64,000 bases of DNA from Neostapfia colusana (GCA_030760725.1 JASWHV010000009.1:89082780-89146779), one strand, 5' to 3'. Shown: positions 33,377-45,900, numbered from the stretch's first letter. Notes: generated by a model from the letters alone, not told the origin. Numbers and translations are program-made.

Positions 33377-33700
33377 GAATCAAGTGCTCAATATGTACCT
33401 CAACAAGAGAGTAATGATCAAGGGGGAGCTTTGGCACAAGATCAACATCAGCAGAATCAAGAAGATCAATATATGCATGGAAGCAATGATCTAGGGGGAG
33501 ACATTGACAATGAAGATAATGAAGAGCAAATGATCTCACAAGTGCCTCACCCAATAGTACATCAGAGTATACAAAGAGATCATCCCATCGACAATATCAT
33601 TGGAGATATTGCAAAGGGAGTAACTACTAGATCTTGTATTGCTAATTTTTTTAATATTACTCTTTCGTCTCGTTTCTCGAACCATACAGGGTTGAAGAAG
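33377..33700 (+). other. Integrase-RT linker of element B
   Basis: Gln/Asp/Glu-rich, low-complexity linker usual between copia integrase and RT. Contains GGGGGA purine runs (33422, 33493), not PPTs because pol continues downstream. Confidence 0.6.
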
Positions 33701-34452
33701 CACTAAAAGATCCAGATCGGGTGACCGCCATGCAAGAGGAACTGAATAGCTTCAAAAGAAATGAAGTATGGGAGCTTGTGCATAGACCAAAGGCAAACAT
33801 CATGGGCACCAAATGGGTCTTTCAGAACAAGCAAGATGAACACGGAGTCCTGACAAGAAACAAGGCACGACTTGTGGCAAAAGGTTACTCATAAGTCGAA
33901 GGTTTGGATTTCGACGAAACCTTTGCTCCCGTAGCTAGACTTGAGTCCATTCACATTTTATTAGCCTATGCTACTCACCACAATTTTAAGCTGTATCAAA
34001 TGGATGTCAAAAGCACATTTCTCAATGGTCCTATCAAGTAAGAGGTGTATGTGAAGCAGCCACCAGGATTTGAAGATCAAGAGTACCCCAACCATGTGTA
34101 CAAACTGTGTAAGGTTCACTATGGCCTCAAACAAGCTCCCCGAGCTTGGTATGAGTGCCTTAGGGATTTTCTAACTCAAAATGGCTTTAAAATAGGAAAA
34201 GCTGATTATACCTTGTTTACAAAGCATTTTGATGGTCATCTATTCGTATGTCAGATTTATGTTGATGACATAATGTTTAGTTCTACTAATAAATCTTTTT
34301 GTGAAGAATTTAGTAAAATTATGACAGACCGATTCAAGATGTCAATGATGGGTGAATTGAAGTTCTTTTTGGGATTCCAGGTGAAGCAGCTGAAAGAGGG
34401 GACCTTCATTTGCCAAACTAAGTACACGTAGGACATTCTCAAAAAGTTCAAT
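33701..34452 (+). pseudogene. Reverse transcriptase of element B
   Basis: Starts VEEALKDPDRVTAM, with GTKWVF, RLVAKGYS (then TAA for Gln), VARLESIH, LYQMDVKSTFLNG, VYVKQPPGFE, LKQAPRAWY and the catalytic YVDD (34258-34269). FFLGFQVKQ and a TAG at 34429 follow. Apart from about three nonsense codons the domain is well preserved. Confidence 0.88.
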
Positions 34453-35211
34453 ATGGACAAAGCCAGGGCCATCAAGACTCCCATGGCAACTAATGGACAT
34501 CTCGATCTCAACAATGACAGTCCAGATGTGGATCAAAAGGTATATCGGTCCATGATTGGTTCACTGCTTTATTTATGTGCATCTAGGCCTGAAATTATGT
34601 TTAGTGTGTGTATGTGTGCCAGGTTTCAAGCTGCACCTAAAGAGTGTCATTTAATATCTATAAAAAGAATTTTAAGATACCTTGTGCACAAACCTAACTT
34701 GGGCCTTTGGTATCCTAAAGGATCCAAGTTTAACCTTATAAGGTATTCCGATGCCGACTATGCAGGCTGCAAAGTCGATAGGAAAACCACCTCAGGAACC
34801 TGCCAATTTCTTGGCAGATCCTTAGTTTCATGGTCCTCAAAGAAACAAAATTTCATTACTCTTTCCACAGCCGAAGCGGAGTATGTTGCAGCCGGTAGTT
34901 GTTGCGCACAACTACTTTAGATGCAACGAACTCTAAGTGATTATGGTTACAATTTGAACCATATTCCACTCCTATGTGATAATGAAAGTGCCATAAAAAT
35001 TGCACACAATCCAGTAGAGCACTCAAGAACCAAGCACATAGACATACATCATTATTTTCTAAGAGATCATTCATTAAAAGGTGACATAGTAATCACACAT
35101 GTTAGAACTGAAAAACAACAAGCGGACATATTCACCAAGCCACTAGATGAAAAGAGATTTTGCGAGCTTAGAAATGGATTAAATATACTTGATGCTCGAA
35201 ATGTGACTTGA
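34453..35211 (+). pseudogene. RT thumb and RNase H of element B
   Basis: SMIGSLLYLCASRPEIM, then RNase H motifs YSDADYAG, KTTSGTCQFLG, SWSSKKQ and STAEAEYVAA. A TAG at 34918 replaces the Trp/Leu region before MQRTL; then CDNESAIKIAHNP, SRTKHIDIHHYFLRD and end at TGA 35209. Near-complete. Confidence 0.88.
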
Positions 35212-35958
35212 AACATTGCATACCTGATTGATTCTTCAAAGTTTACTTACTTTTGCGAAAATTCATCCCTTACTTCAATTTCCTCTTGAATACTATTTCA
35301 ATTGAATCTTGGTGAATTATGACCATTGTATGATTGTTGACTGCTTACTGGTCATGTTTATCAAGATTATTTCTGAAATTCTGTCCATTGTATTATTATT
35401 AAATCAAATTCCCAAAAATCTCTTTGTTCCAATGCCAAAAAGTTCGTTGCCGGTGACAAGTCCAGCTCTGATCCGGTGTACCAGACCAGTCCGGTCCCAT
35501 GCGGACTAATTCGTTACTACCGGGCTTAACCCTAACCCACCACCAAGAGTCCATCTTCTTCCTCCTCACAATCGCATGTGCTTTCTCTCTCTTTAAACTC
35601 GAGCTCCCAAGGCGATTCCCACTTTGAGCCACCAAAATCGAAGGTTTCTCCACGGAAAATCTTCCCCTCGGCACGAAGCACCCCCTCCTCCGGACTAATC
35701 TGAACATTGTGAACATCTCAATCACTCTGAATAGGTTCTGTGGCTATGCACCTTACATCATGTTCATGATTTAGAAGGTAACCGGCCTTGAGCTTGTCAA
35801 AGATGTTGAGCATACCGGCCTCAAGCCCCAGAAGCCACCAGTCTACAATGTTCCAAATGCCCCTGCCTCACCTGCAGTAGAACAAAGATCAAAGCAAGCA
35901 AATGAAGCCACAAGGACTCTAGCTGCTACTCCTGCTCCTCCATCCTCCGAAGAGTCCA
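35212..35958 (+). pseudogene. Post-pol region of element B, truncated
   Basis: AT-rich spacer, then two diverged palindromes (ACCAGACCAGTCCGGT near 35480), a proline-rich/GC-richer patch, and from about 35703 an open-like frame with LNRFCGYAPYIMFMI, stop, KVTGLELVKDVEHTG. In Sireviruses an env-like or unknown ORF lies here; this fragment could belong to it. Cut at 35958 by the junction with the C LTR. Confidence 0.5.
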
Positions 35959-37947
35959 TCCTATGGACTCATGAGACAGAGACTCTTAAGTTTCTGAAAA
36001 ACAAAATTTGGAGCATGACAAGACACTATAATTGCCATAGGATTTCAGAGAAGACAAATAGTAAGAAAATTCCCTAGGCCACATCTTCCATCAACTTTGT
36101 CTGAAATTTTGCAAGCCATACCTCTGTAAGATATATGGTCCACTGTAAACATTTCAGAGCAAATTGAGATCATCTTCTCCAGTTTTCTGCTGGTTCTTTC
36201 CACTACCTTTCTTATGTCCATTAGGTATAACTCTTTGAATTTTACTCCAACCAACATCTACTGCCAGCTAAAGTTCTCTGTTTTTGTCCATAACAGAGAT
36301 TCTTACTCACCTTAGAGTTGGTATAAACCATCCTTAGTTTCTAAAACACATTTGTTTTATAATTCAGTTACTTGTATTAAAAACTGTGCATATTCATATC
36401 GGTAGGAAATACGACGAAGGAGGTCGACGGGCAACTTGACTTGGAGCAGCAAGTTGAAGCATAACTCATCGCCAAGATATTGACTATAAAGTAGAACTAA
36501 ACCTGCAGAAACATAAGTCAAGCCCCGGTTTGCATTTAACAGCTTTTTAGTTACATTTTACTTTGTATCACTTTTATGGGTCTAGTATGTATTGTGCATT
36601 AGGTAAAGGTGATTGATACTCCAAATGCATGACCCACAAACCCTTGGAGTTCAAGGGTAGAATAGGTTACCTTTGTGTAGTTTCAGCTAGGCTTAAGTTG
36701 TATAGGATCCGGTACAAGTCGGGTAGTTCGAAGCTACTCGCGAGTTTAGGATGTTGGTTCAGCGGGGTATGATTCTAGAAAATGAAAGTTCTGGAATGGA
36801 AAAGGAGACCGGGCAGAGAGTAGGAGCAGCAGGACGTTGGGCCTGTGTGGCTGTAGCTCTGTTTGTGTCGGTTAAGGACCGATGCATATGCCGCCCTGCT
36901 GAGCAAGTTTGAACAGTACCGGATGCATATCGGATATATGGGACCCGATAAACCGATGTAACTCGGGTACTCTCGTGTCGAAACTTATACGGCCGTCCTT
37001 TGGGGGTTGGTGTCAGAGGTGTAAACCCGCTAGCGGAGCAACTTCGACGTGTTCCGTGTAGTGGCCCTTCTGATGGGTCGGCGGAACTGGTTCGGCATTG
37101 GAGTGACGGGTGAAAGGTTGCTGCATACAACGTAAGAAAGAGCTCGCGTGAGTCTTTCGGGGAGGGTGTATGTGTCGTGTATTCCGGGTGTGTCCTGATT
37201 GCAATCACCATCCCTCACGGTTATATGAGTACACTTGTTCACTGAGTTGTGATGTAGTAACAACTTCCATATGAAGTGAAATGAATCATTGCTGTCGTGA
37301 AGTTCTTAAGTTCATTGTATTGCAAACCATGTATGTTATAGTGTAGAGCTCACTAAGTTTACCTTCCACTTTGGGCATCACCACATCGGAGGAAAGCGTT
37401 TCTTGTTTGATTGTGGACTTCCAATGTGAGGGTTGCCTAAGGCATAATAACCTGCTGCTGTAAACCTGAAAGTAAGGATCAACATTTAGCCGTGTCATTG
37501 TTGCATCATACCTTTCCTATGTTAGTAATCCCTGCACGTAGAGTTCCATGTTTAGGAGTGTCGGTTAAGTCTTGCTAAGCCATCGTGCTCACGGGTTGAA
37601 TTATTAGTGTTTTGCAGGTTATAAAATTTGCTATGAAGATGGTTGTTCGGTGAGCCATCAGAGACTCACCGGAAACCCTGCCGCTGCACTCATCTTTGTG
37701 GAAGCTAGTAAGAAGCGTCCATGGGCTGGACGTCTTCTCTTTTGCTTAGTTAGGACCGAGAGTAAGTGTGTATGTATATTCCGCTGCGAGTACCCTCGTG
37801 GTACATTATTTTGTAAAAGACACTATGTTGATAAATAAAATACTTTGTACGTTTGTGGTTGTTTTCGTGTATGCTGTTGGGTGCCGCATCGCACGGCACC
37901 ACCCAATGTGTACCCTGGAGTGTGGATCTCGGAAGGGGTTCCCCACA
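35959..37947 (+). repeat. Element C 5' LTR, right half only
   Basis: Aligns with 44939-46924; the first ~1.94 kb of the LTR is missing and element B sequence abuts directly. Ends GGGGTTCCCCACA before the PBS. AATAAA at 37834. Confidence 0.9.
36406..36464 (+). CDS. Putative LTR mini-ORF exon in C (terminates within exon)
   Basis: After ATCGGTAG|, starting in the same phase as exon a of A and D, it reads TTKEVDGQLDLEQQVEA then TAA (36462-36464). The 3' LTR copy at 45386-45444 has the same length with two changes. Downstream the donor-like AAG|GCAAGCCCCGG is kept in the 3' LTR (45497/45498) but is AAG|TCAAGC here. So C keeps the exon edges while the peptide ends early. Confidence 0.35.
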
Positions 37948-37951
37948 GGCG

Positions 37952-37964
37952 TGGTGTCAGAGAC
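37952..37964 (+). other. Primer binding site of element C
   Basis: TGGTGTCAGAGAC four bases after the LTR end; two mismatches to the usual Met-type site. Confidence 0.8.
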
Positions 37965-39290
37965 GCATTGGGAATAGCACACATGAAAAGAGCTTATTTT
38001 TGAAAACCTAGAAGTATACGAGTGAGGAACGTATAGTATGCCCACATAAGGACTTTTGGTAGCATAGTTACTTAAGGTGGCAAGCTAACAGTGTGTTACA
38101 TTCAGTATTTTAATTCAGTAACGACACACCTACGTGGAGGTAAGAGGTAAGGTACGCCACCGCAGGCGGATCAATTGCGGTAACTCGCCATACGAGTAAT
38201 AGTATGGAATGGTATACCGTGGCTTGGCACGGTAGTTAATATGAGTCTCTGAACTTCTCTATGGTTCTGAGAGCATATGAAAACGCTGATCTCCAGCGTG
38301 CTTTAGGCAAAAGTGAGAATACCCCATCGTGTGGTAAGCAACACGATAGTATGCAACTCTTGAACGTTCAATGTTTAAAGGGCCATACGCAGCGCTCGCC
38401 ATCGGCGTGCCTCAACGGTTATGAGGCAGTAGGTGGTATCCGTTGGGTTGATAACATTCCCAACCGTAATGACCCGTTCACGCTCTAATCGGGTTCCCTG
38501 TCGTATGGTGTGAAAACGCGAACATGTACCTTGAGACGTGAGTTGACTCAAGGACGGCCCGTATGGCAATGATACGGGGCATAAGTTTTTACTATGATAT
38601 GGACCTGCCTGAAATGGAAAACCTTTGTGTGCATCACTATTGATTGTTTTTATGCAGGTACTTAACCACGAGTAGAACATTCCGTTTAGAACACATGTGT
38701 GAGTGATCGTTTTAGTGCCACCACTTGAGACGTATATGCCGGTGTAACGCCGGTTAGGATTTTTGATTTGGTGAGGAAACGTAGTACCGTGAAATGTTCT
38801 TAACTGCATGAAAAAGAAAGTTTTCAAAGAAAAGAGTAATTTTGGAGTCTAGTATTCCATTAGGGGTTAATGAACTCCTATATTGAACTAAGATTCAATT
38901 GGGAGTATAGTTTCCATCTCAAATGTTTAGAAACCATCTCCCCTGTTTTCAGAAGAATTTTTTCTGAAATTGAACAGGGCATAACTTTTGATTGGTTGAA
39001 CCAATGGAGGTGAAGGATACATTTCTGGAAAGGTTTTGAAGTCTTCTACAACTTTTCTGCAGAACTCCAGAACAGAATCTCCCTCCAAATGGCTGAAATC
39101 CTCAGATGAGTGGTAACTGTCTAGAAACGGGGCAGACCAAAAATGCTCTCTGGAATTTTCTGTTATTCAACCATAACTTCTTGTAAAAAAATCTCTAAGG
39201 GTCATGTAAGACACCGTCGGAAAGTTTGTGATATTTGCTACAACTTTGTAGTTCAAAGTTTCTCCATATTTGGGGTGGAAATTCAGTCCT
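37965..39290 (+). other. Element C leader with a cluster of stem-loops
   Basis: No ORF supported in the first 1.2 kb. 38183-38578 contains at least seven perfect stems of 5-7 bp with short loops (listed in the findings). After about 38840 it becomes AT-rich, resembling the leader of A before aORF, then joins a late-gag/pol sequence near 39290. Confidence 0.65.
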
Positions 39291-41284
39291 TTGACGGACC
39301 ACCTCAGATCCAATACTGTCCATATTCACCCATGGAGGTTCAGCCACTGCTGCAACAGCAGCAAATGAGTATTTGTGCACCCGCACCTCAGCAAAGTGCA
39401 CAAGAATATCAACCACTTCCATATGGTGAAGATCCTGAGCTCGCATCGTATAACACTTGTAGCGATGTAGAGCATATTCCTCAGGAGGGTCAAGTAACCA
39501 AGCAGAGCAGCAGTCATATGTCATCTCAAGCTGCAAAGAAATTCCATGGTCGGTCAAGGAGAACAGCACTTAAAGTGGGAAATATAAACTATATGGCAGT
39601 TGAAGACGTTCCCGTAGGAGAACCCGTGTTGGCGGGCATGTTCAGCCTACGTGATCAGCCCACGCTCGTGTTGTTTGACTCGGGTGCTACACATGATTTT
39701 ATCAGCAAAGATTATGTGGTTAAGCACCAAGTACCATCAACGACCTTGGCCGCATCATATCATATTAATTCACCGGGAGGTAGTAGGACAGCGGGCAGAA
39801 TTGTTGCTCGAGTGCCTATATGTTTGGATGGGCGGGTATATCCTACTACTCTTATCATCCTAGAAGGCTTGCGGATTGACGTCATATTGGGAACGGCTTG
39901 GTTGACGCATCACCAAGCTATGTTTGATATTAGTTCACGAACGGTGCAGCTGAATTCAAAGAAGCACGGGCAACATACGTTGCTTATGAGAAATGTTGCA
40001 CCAGAAGTCACTGCTGTCCACACCATTGAAGTTAAGAAACTGGAGGACATTCCAGTGGTCCGGGAATATCCGGACGTATTTCCCGATGATCTACCGGGCA
40101 TGCCGCCCGATCGTGGAGTGGAGTTCAAAATTGAACTAGCACCGGGAACCACACCCATATCTCGGAGGCCGTATAAAATGGCACCGAAGGAACTCGCAGA
40201 GCTGAAGGAGCAGCTCAATGATTTGTTAAGCAAAGGCTTCATTCGACCCTGTCCATCACCATGGGGATGCTCCGCGCTGTTCATCAAGAAAAAGGACGAG
40301 ACTCTGAGGTTATGTGTGGACTATCGTCCGCTAAATGCTGTAATGATCAAGAATAAGTATCCACTACCACGTATCGATATGCTTTTCGGTCAACTAGTGG
40401 GTGCTAAGGTTTTCTCGAAGATGGATATTCGGTCCGGATATCACCAGATAAAAATCCGGGCGGAAGACATACCCAAGACGGCATTCTCGACGAGATACGG
40501 GTTATATGAGTATCTCATCATGTCATTCAGGCTCACTAATGCTCCGGCCCATTTCATGTATTTGATGAATTCAGTCTTCATGCCGGAGCTGGACAAGTTC
40601 GTCGTGGTCTTCATCGACGATATTCTTGTATATTCTAAGTCGGAGGAAGAACACGCCGAACATCTGCATATTGTGCTCCAACGCCTACGGGATCACAAAC
40701 TATATGCAAAATTCAGCAAGTGCGAGTTCTGGATCAACCAAGTGCCATTTCTTGGGCACATTATTTCTGCGAAGGGCATCACAGTTGATCGGAGCAAGAT
40801 CGTCCAAGTGCTGAATTGGAATTCACCGAAATCAGTTCACGAAGTCCGTAGTTTTCTCGGTTTAGCGGGTTACTACCGGAGATTCATTTTGAATTTCTCC
40901 AAGATCTCTAAGCTGATGACGGAACTTCTGAAGAAAGGCAACAATTATGTGTGGAGTGAAGCATGTGAGGAGGCCTTCAAAGCATTGGTAAAACACCTCA
41001 CAACAGCCCCAGTGTTGGCGCAGCCCGATACAACTAAGGCTTTTGATGTTTATTGTGATGCATCCGGCATCGGCCTTGGCTGCGTGCTTATGCAAGAAGG
41101 GCGAGTGGTCGCATATGAATCCAGGCAGCTTTGGAATCATGAGCAGAATTATCCGACACATGATCTCGAGCTAGCTGCTGTGGTTCTTGCTCTAAAGATG
41201 TGGAGGCACTATTTGCTTGGAAACTTAGTTCACCTCTACACTGACCACAAGAGTTTAAAGTACATCTTCACACAAAAGGAATAA
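39290..41284 (+). pseudogene. pol: Protease-RT-RNase H of element C (gag deleted)
   Basis: The open frame extends back to 39143 but the pol-like part starts about 39290 with a Gln-rich linker. Protease LFDSGATHDFIS, RT with FIDDILVYSK (about 40613) and RNase H DASGIGLG and YTDHKSL are intact. No zinc knuckle or capsid precedes the protease. Within RT, MSFRLTNAP replaces the usual MSFGLTNAP. A one-base loss near 41281 (GGAGCTGAACATG in A/E, GGAATAAATATG here) creates TAA. Confidence 0.88.
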
Positions 41285-41286
41285 AT

Positions 41287-42929
41287 ATGAGGCAGCGAAG
41301 ATGGTTAGAGTTAATCAAGGATTATGAACTGGAGATTCATTACCATCCTGGAAAAGCGAATGTGGTTGCCAACGCACTTAGTCGGAAATCACATGTGCAT
41401 AATCTAACCATGGCTGCAATGGAAGAAGAAGAACCGAGCCTGCGCTTGGTTCCTTATGGGTCATTGTTTAACCTTGCCCTCATTCCTACAATTCGTGATG
41501 AAATTGTAGCGGCTCAAAAGAAAGATAAGGGCATGGCCCATATCCGGAAGAGAATAGACAAAGGAGAAGCTAAGTGCTTCCGGAAAGATGAGAACGGTAC
41601 GTTATGGTTCAAGAACCGTATAGTCGTACCGCGGGACATGAAGCTTCGTAAGAAAATATTAGACGAAGCTCATCTATCAAAATTTTCCATTCATCCAGGA
41701 AGCAACAAGATGTACCAAGAATTGAGAAACAAGTTTTGGTGGACACGGATGAAGCGGGAAATAGCTAAATACGTATCTGAGTGTGATACGTGTAGAAGGG
41801 TAAAAGCAGATCACATGAAGAAACCTGGTTTGCTGCAGCCCCTTCATATTCCGGCATGGAAGTGGGAAGATGTGAGTATGGATTTTATTGTCGGGTTACC
41901 ACTCAGTCTCGGAAGCATGACTCAGTTTGGGTAATCGTTGACCGATTGACCAAGTCAGCACACTTCATACCGGTGAATGTGAGATTCAACACCAAGAAAT
42001 ATGCGGAGTTATATATTGAACGAATCTTATGTCAGCATGGAGTTCCAAGAACAATAGTTTCAGATCGTGGTGCACTGTTCATTTCTCGTTTCTAGGAACA
42101 GCTGCACGCATGTTTGGGAACCAAAATGATTAGAAGCTCCGCATATCACCCTTAAACCGATGGGAAAACTGAGAGGGTGAATCAAGTCTTGGAAGATATG
42201 CTAAGAGCGTGTAACATCCACCACGGTAAGAACTGGGATGCTTATCTACCGTTGGCGGAATTCTCGTACAACAACAGTTATCAAACGAGTATCAAGATGG
42301 CACCGTATGAGGCTCTCTACGGTCGGAGATGACGCACACCGCTAAATTAGTGCGAATCCGGTGAAAGAGTGACATTCGGGATTGACCTTGTCAATGACAC
42401 CGAAGAACGAGTTCGAGTCATAGAAACAAATTTAAAGGCTGCTCAATCTCGACAGAAGAGTTATGCAGACCAGCGACGTCGACCGCTGAACTTCAACGTC
42501 GGAGAGTACGTATATCTCCGCGTATCTCCAATTAAAGGAGTTCGCCGATTCGGTGTAAAAGGGAAGCTCCCTCCCTAATTGATTGGTCCATTTGCTATCA
42601 CGGAGAAATGTGGACCCGTAGCTTACCGACTTGAGCTACCGACAAATCTCGCTGGAGTGCATGATATATTTCACGTCTCTCAGCTTCGGAAATGTCTCAA
42701 GAATACCACTGCTGTCCGCAATGAAGATCTGGGGACATTGCAGCCGGATCTCTATTATGCCGAGCATCCAATCCGAATTATCGATGAAAAGTCTCGGTCG
42801 ACAAGGAATCGGACGCTCCAATTCTATAAGGTATTATGGAGCAATCATACCGCGGAGGAAGCAACATGGGAGAGTGAAGAATATCTCTGCTCCAACTACC
42901 CGGACTTGCTGTCCGCTCATATAAGGTAA
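41287..42929 (+). pseudogene. pol: RNase H end and integrase of element C (many nonsense codons)
   Basis: 41287-41934 covers the RNase H end and integrase zinc domain to MDFIVGLP; a frameshift follows at about 41905. Then DRLTKSAHF and VSDRG (second Asp), TAG at 42093, TAA at 42152 in the PQTDG block, ERVNQVLE (Glu), TGA and TAG near 42331 and 42348, and TAA at 42576. The chromodomain-like tail (YKVLWSNHTAEEATWE) is readable to 42929. Most stops sit where A/E have Gln, Trp or Cys/Arg codons. Confidence 0.88.
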
Positions 42930-42978
42930 TTCCTTCTCTACCGCTTCGTCTCTTCTTTACGAATCTCGGGACGAGATT

Positions 42979-42997
42979 CTTTTTAAGGGGGGAGGGA
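42979..42997 (+). other. Polypurine tract of element C
   Basis: TTTTTTAAGGGGGGAGGGA-type run directly before the LTR start TGTGAAATCC (42998), closely like A and E. Confidence 0.85.
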
Positions 42998-45900
42998 TGT
43001 GAAATCCCAAAACTCGAGCAACTGGAGCTACAAGTCACACCGAGAAAATGAGAGGGAATTTAAACTTTTGAATTTAACGGTGTGAGCTCCAAGTCTAAAC
43101 TTGAACTTGCAAAAATTCTCGAACTCGGAGATCTAAAGCTATCATTTGGTTCTCCACACATCCAATAATAGCCCGGCAAATTTTCAGAGCATTTGAAAAG
43201 GATTTCCTATTTGTTGGAATTTAAATGGGAGAAAATTCGAATTTAAGTTTAAATCTCAGTTTCAAATTCCGACTTCACCAAAATTCAGATTTTAGTGCAC
43301 CATTGTGTTCCTCATATTTCTTTTTGCCTGTCCTCCAAATTTATCAAATTTGGAACTCGTTTGCTATTTTAAAAAGGAATTGGGGATAAGAGGTAGAGGT
43401 GGACCCCACATGTCATACACACAAGGCTTCAACCGACTCTATCTTTCCTCCCTCGCTCCAGCTTCCGACAGCACACGGGCAGGGGACTTCGGGGGCAAGT
43501 TTTGGGCGCCACCTCCTGCTGGATCGTCCTTTACTTGTTCTGATCATCACAGGGAGTGTAGCAACACCGTTTTGCTTCTCTCAGCCGAGCACCAGCTCTC
43601 TGTTTTTCCTCCCGAGCAGAACCTGCCGTTCTTCTTCTCCCCATCGCACAGCAAGCACCAGAGCCCAATTGCTCGAGCCCCCAAAAGCAAAGAGTTGCGC
43701 CCAAGTGTGCTCTAGCCGGCCAGCAACTTTCCCCCAAGGCCCCGAGCTCGTTGGCACCGGAAAACAGCAAAGTTCTGCAACTCTCGGGTGAACGCCGAAA
43801 AAAAACTGAACTGGTCGCCGTGGCCAGCCCAAACCAGAAGTGATCACGCCCAAGCAAGCCACCCCATAGGTGCACCTACAAGCCTAGTTTCTCACCTCCA
43901 ATACTCAGCCCAAGCCATTGATCACAGAGGGAGAATTTCAAGTTTTTCTCCCGGGCGGCTGAAACTGACCTTGAGGTAAGGAATTGCAAAATTCGTCCTC
44001 AATTCGGGTTGGCTGTGTTTCAAACTCCGCACACAAGTTCTTAATTTCCTAGCACACCTCCTCCATCGATTTTAGACCATGAAATTGAGTGTGGAGCGAG
44101 GAATTCGAGTTCTTTTCGAGGGTATACCACTGAACCATGTCGGGTGCACGGTGCCGATAGGTTTGAAGCTCTCCCCGGCCTGTTTAGACCTCATGTCGGT
44201 ATTATCCATGATTCCCTGGTGCTTTAGAGCTCAAGACCCGACTATTTGGTGGAGAAATCACCGCGCACGACCTCGCCGGAGCCCTAGGGTTTGCTGTTGC
44301 CGGTGCGCCCCATTTTCCGGCGAGTTTCAGCCGCCGGCGACCTCACCAACGAGTTCAGCATGGGGAAAAATGGGGGGGCGGCCAGCAGGGGGTCCGGAGG
44401 TTGCCGGGAAGGTCATTTCCGGTGACCTTGCCGAAGGGAGCCGCCCCTGGTCTGTTTGGCGCGTGGCTGGAGGTTAGGGATGACGAGTGGGACCCACTGT
44501 CAGCATTTAAACATTTTCCAGATTTTCCTATTTCATTTCAAACTTTGGAGAGCCATAACTTTGTGTAGGAGTGTCCAAAAATTGTGAAACAAATTTTTTT
44601 GGATTCCACTCAAAGAGTACTATCAAGAGCTACAGCCCAATATTTATGAAAATTCCTGGATTTGTCTCATTAACTCATTTAAAAAAATATTGTATGAATA
44701 TTTACAGGAGTTCTGTTAATTGGAAAATTCCAAAATTTGGGCAGGACATTCTTACAATAATCCTTGAACTCCAGTAAAATTTTCAGAGGCATTGGACTCA
44801 ATTTGCTTGGCCAAATTTTATTTGAATCCTCTATGTCTCTGAAAAATGGGAAAATGAACAGAGACATTTTCAGACTTTTAACCAAGTTTGGAAAATTCAT
44901 ATCTATGTGTAGGAAGCTCCAAAAATGGTGAAACCATGTCCTATGGACTCATGAGACAGAGACTCTCAAGTTTCTGAAAAACCAAATTTGGAGCATGACA
45001 AGACACTATAATTGCCATAGGATTTCAGAGAAGCCAAATAGTAAGAAAATTCCCTAGGCCGCATCTTCCATCAACTTTGTCTGAAATTTTGCAAGCCATA
45101 CCTCTGTAAGATATATGGTCCACTGTAAAAATTTCAGAAAAAATTGAGATCATCTTCTCCAGTTTTCTTCTGGTTCTTTCCACTACCTTTCTTATGTCCA
45201 TTAGATATAACTCTTTGAATTTTACTCCAACCAACATCTACTGCCAGCTAAATTTCTCTGTTTTTGTCCATAACAGAGATTCTTACTCACCTTAGAGTTG
45301 GTATAAACCATCCTTAGTTCCTAAAACACATTTGTTTTATAATTCAGTTACTTGTATTAAAAACTGTGCATATTCATATCGGTAGGAAATACGACGAAGG
45401 AGGTCGATGGGCAACTTGACTCGGAGCAGCAAGTTGAATCTTAACTCATCGCCAAGATACTGACTATAAAGTAGAACTAAACCTGCAGCAATATAAGGCA
45501 AGCCCCGGTTTGCATTTAACAGCTTTTTAGTTACATTTTACTTTGTATCACTTTTATTGGTCTAGTATGTATTGTGCATTAGGTCAAGGTGATTGATACT
45601 CCAAATGCATGACCCACAAACCCTTGGAGTTAAAGGGTAGAATAGGTTACCTTCGTGTAGTTTCAGCTAGGCTTAAGTTGTATAGGATCCGGTACAAGTC
45701 GGGTAGTTTGAAGCTACTCGCGAGTTTAGGATGTTAGTTCAGCGGGGTATGATTGTAGAAAATGAAAGTTCTGTAATGGAAAATGAGACGGGCAGAGAGT
45801 AGGAGCAGCAGGACGTTGGGCCTGTGTGGCTGTAGCTCTGTTTATGTCGGTTAAGGACCGATGCGTATGCCGCCCTGCTGAGCAAGTTTGAACAGTACCA

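Larger units (their letters stand above)
28191..35958 (+). mobile_element. Element B: Sirevirus-like Ty1-copia retrotransposon, 3' end lost
   Basis: 5' LTR, PBS, gag with zinc knuckle, coiled-coil spacer, protease, integrase, RT, RNase H, and a downstream region. Integrase before RT defines Ty1-copia; the LTR start, gag type and extra 3' sequence suggest Sirevirus (inference). No 3' LTR: homology switches at 35959 to the middle of the C LTR. Many stops make it dead. Confidence 0.9.

Noticed and set aside
33419..33500. Purine-rich AGGGGGAG runs as the B 3' PPT
   Set aside because: Copia RT and RNase H continue for 1.7 kb downstream, so no LTR follows.
43305..43875. Overlapping frames of 93-136 aa in the C LTR
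   Set aside because: GC-island artefacts; half of the other C LTR is missing so no comparison is possible, and no motif is present.
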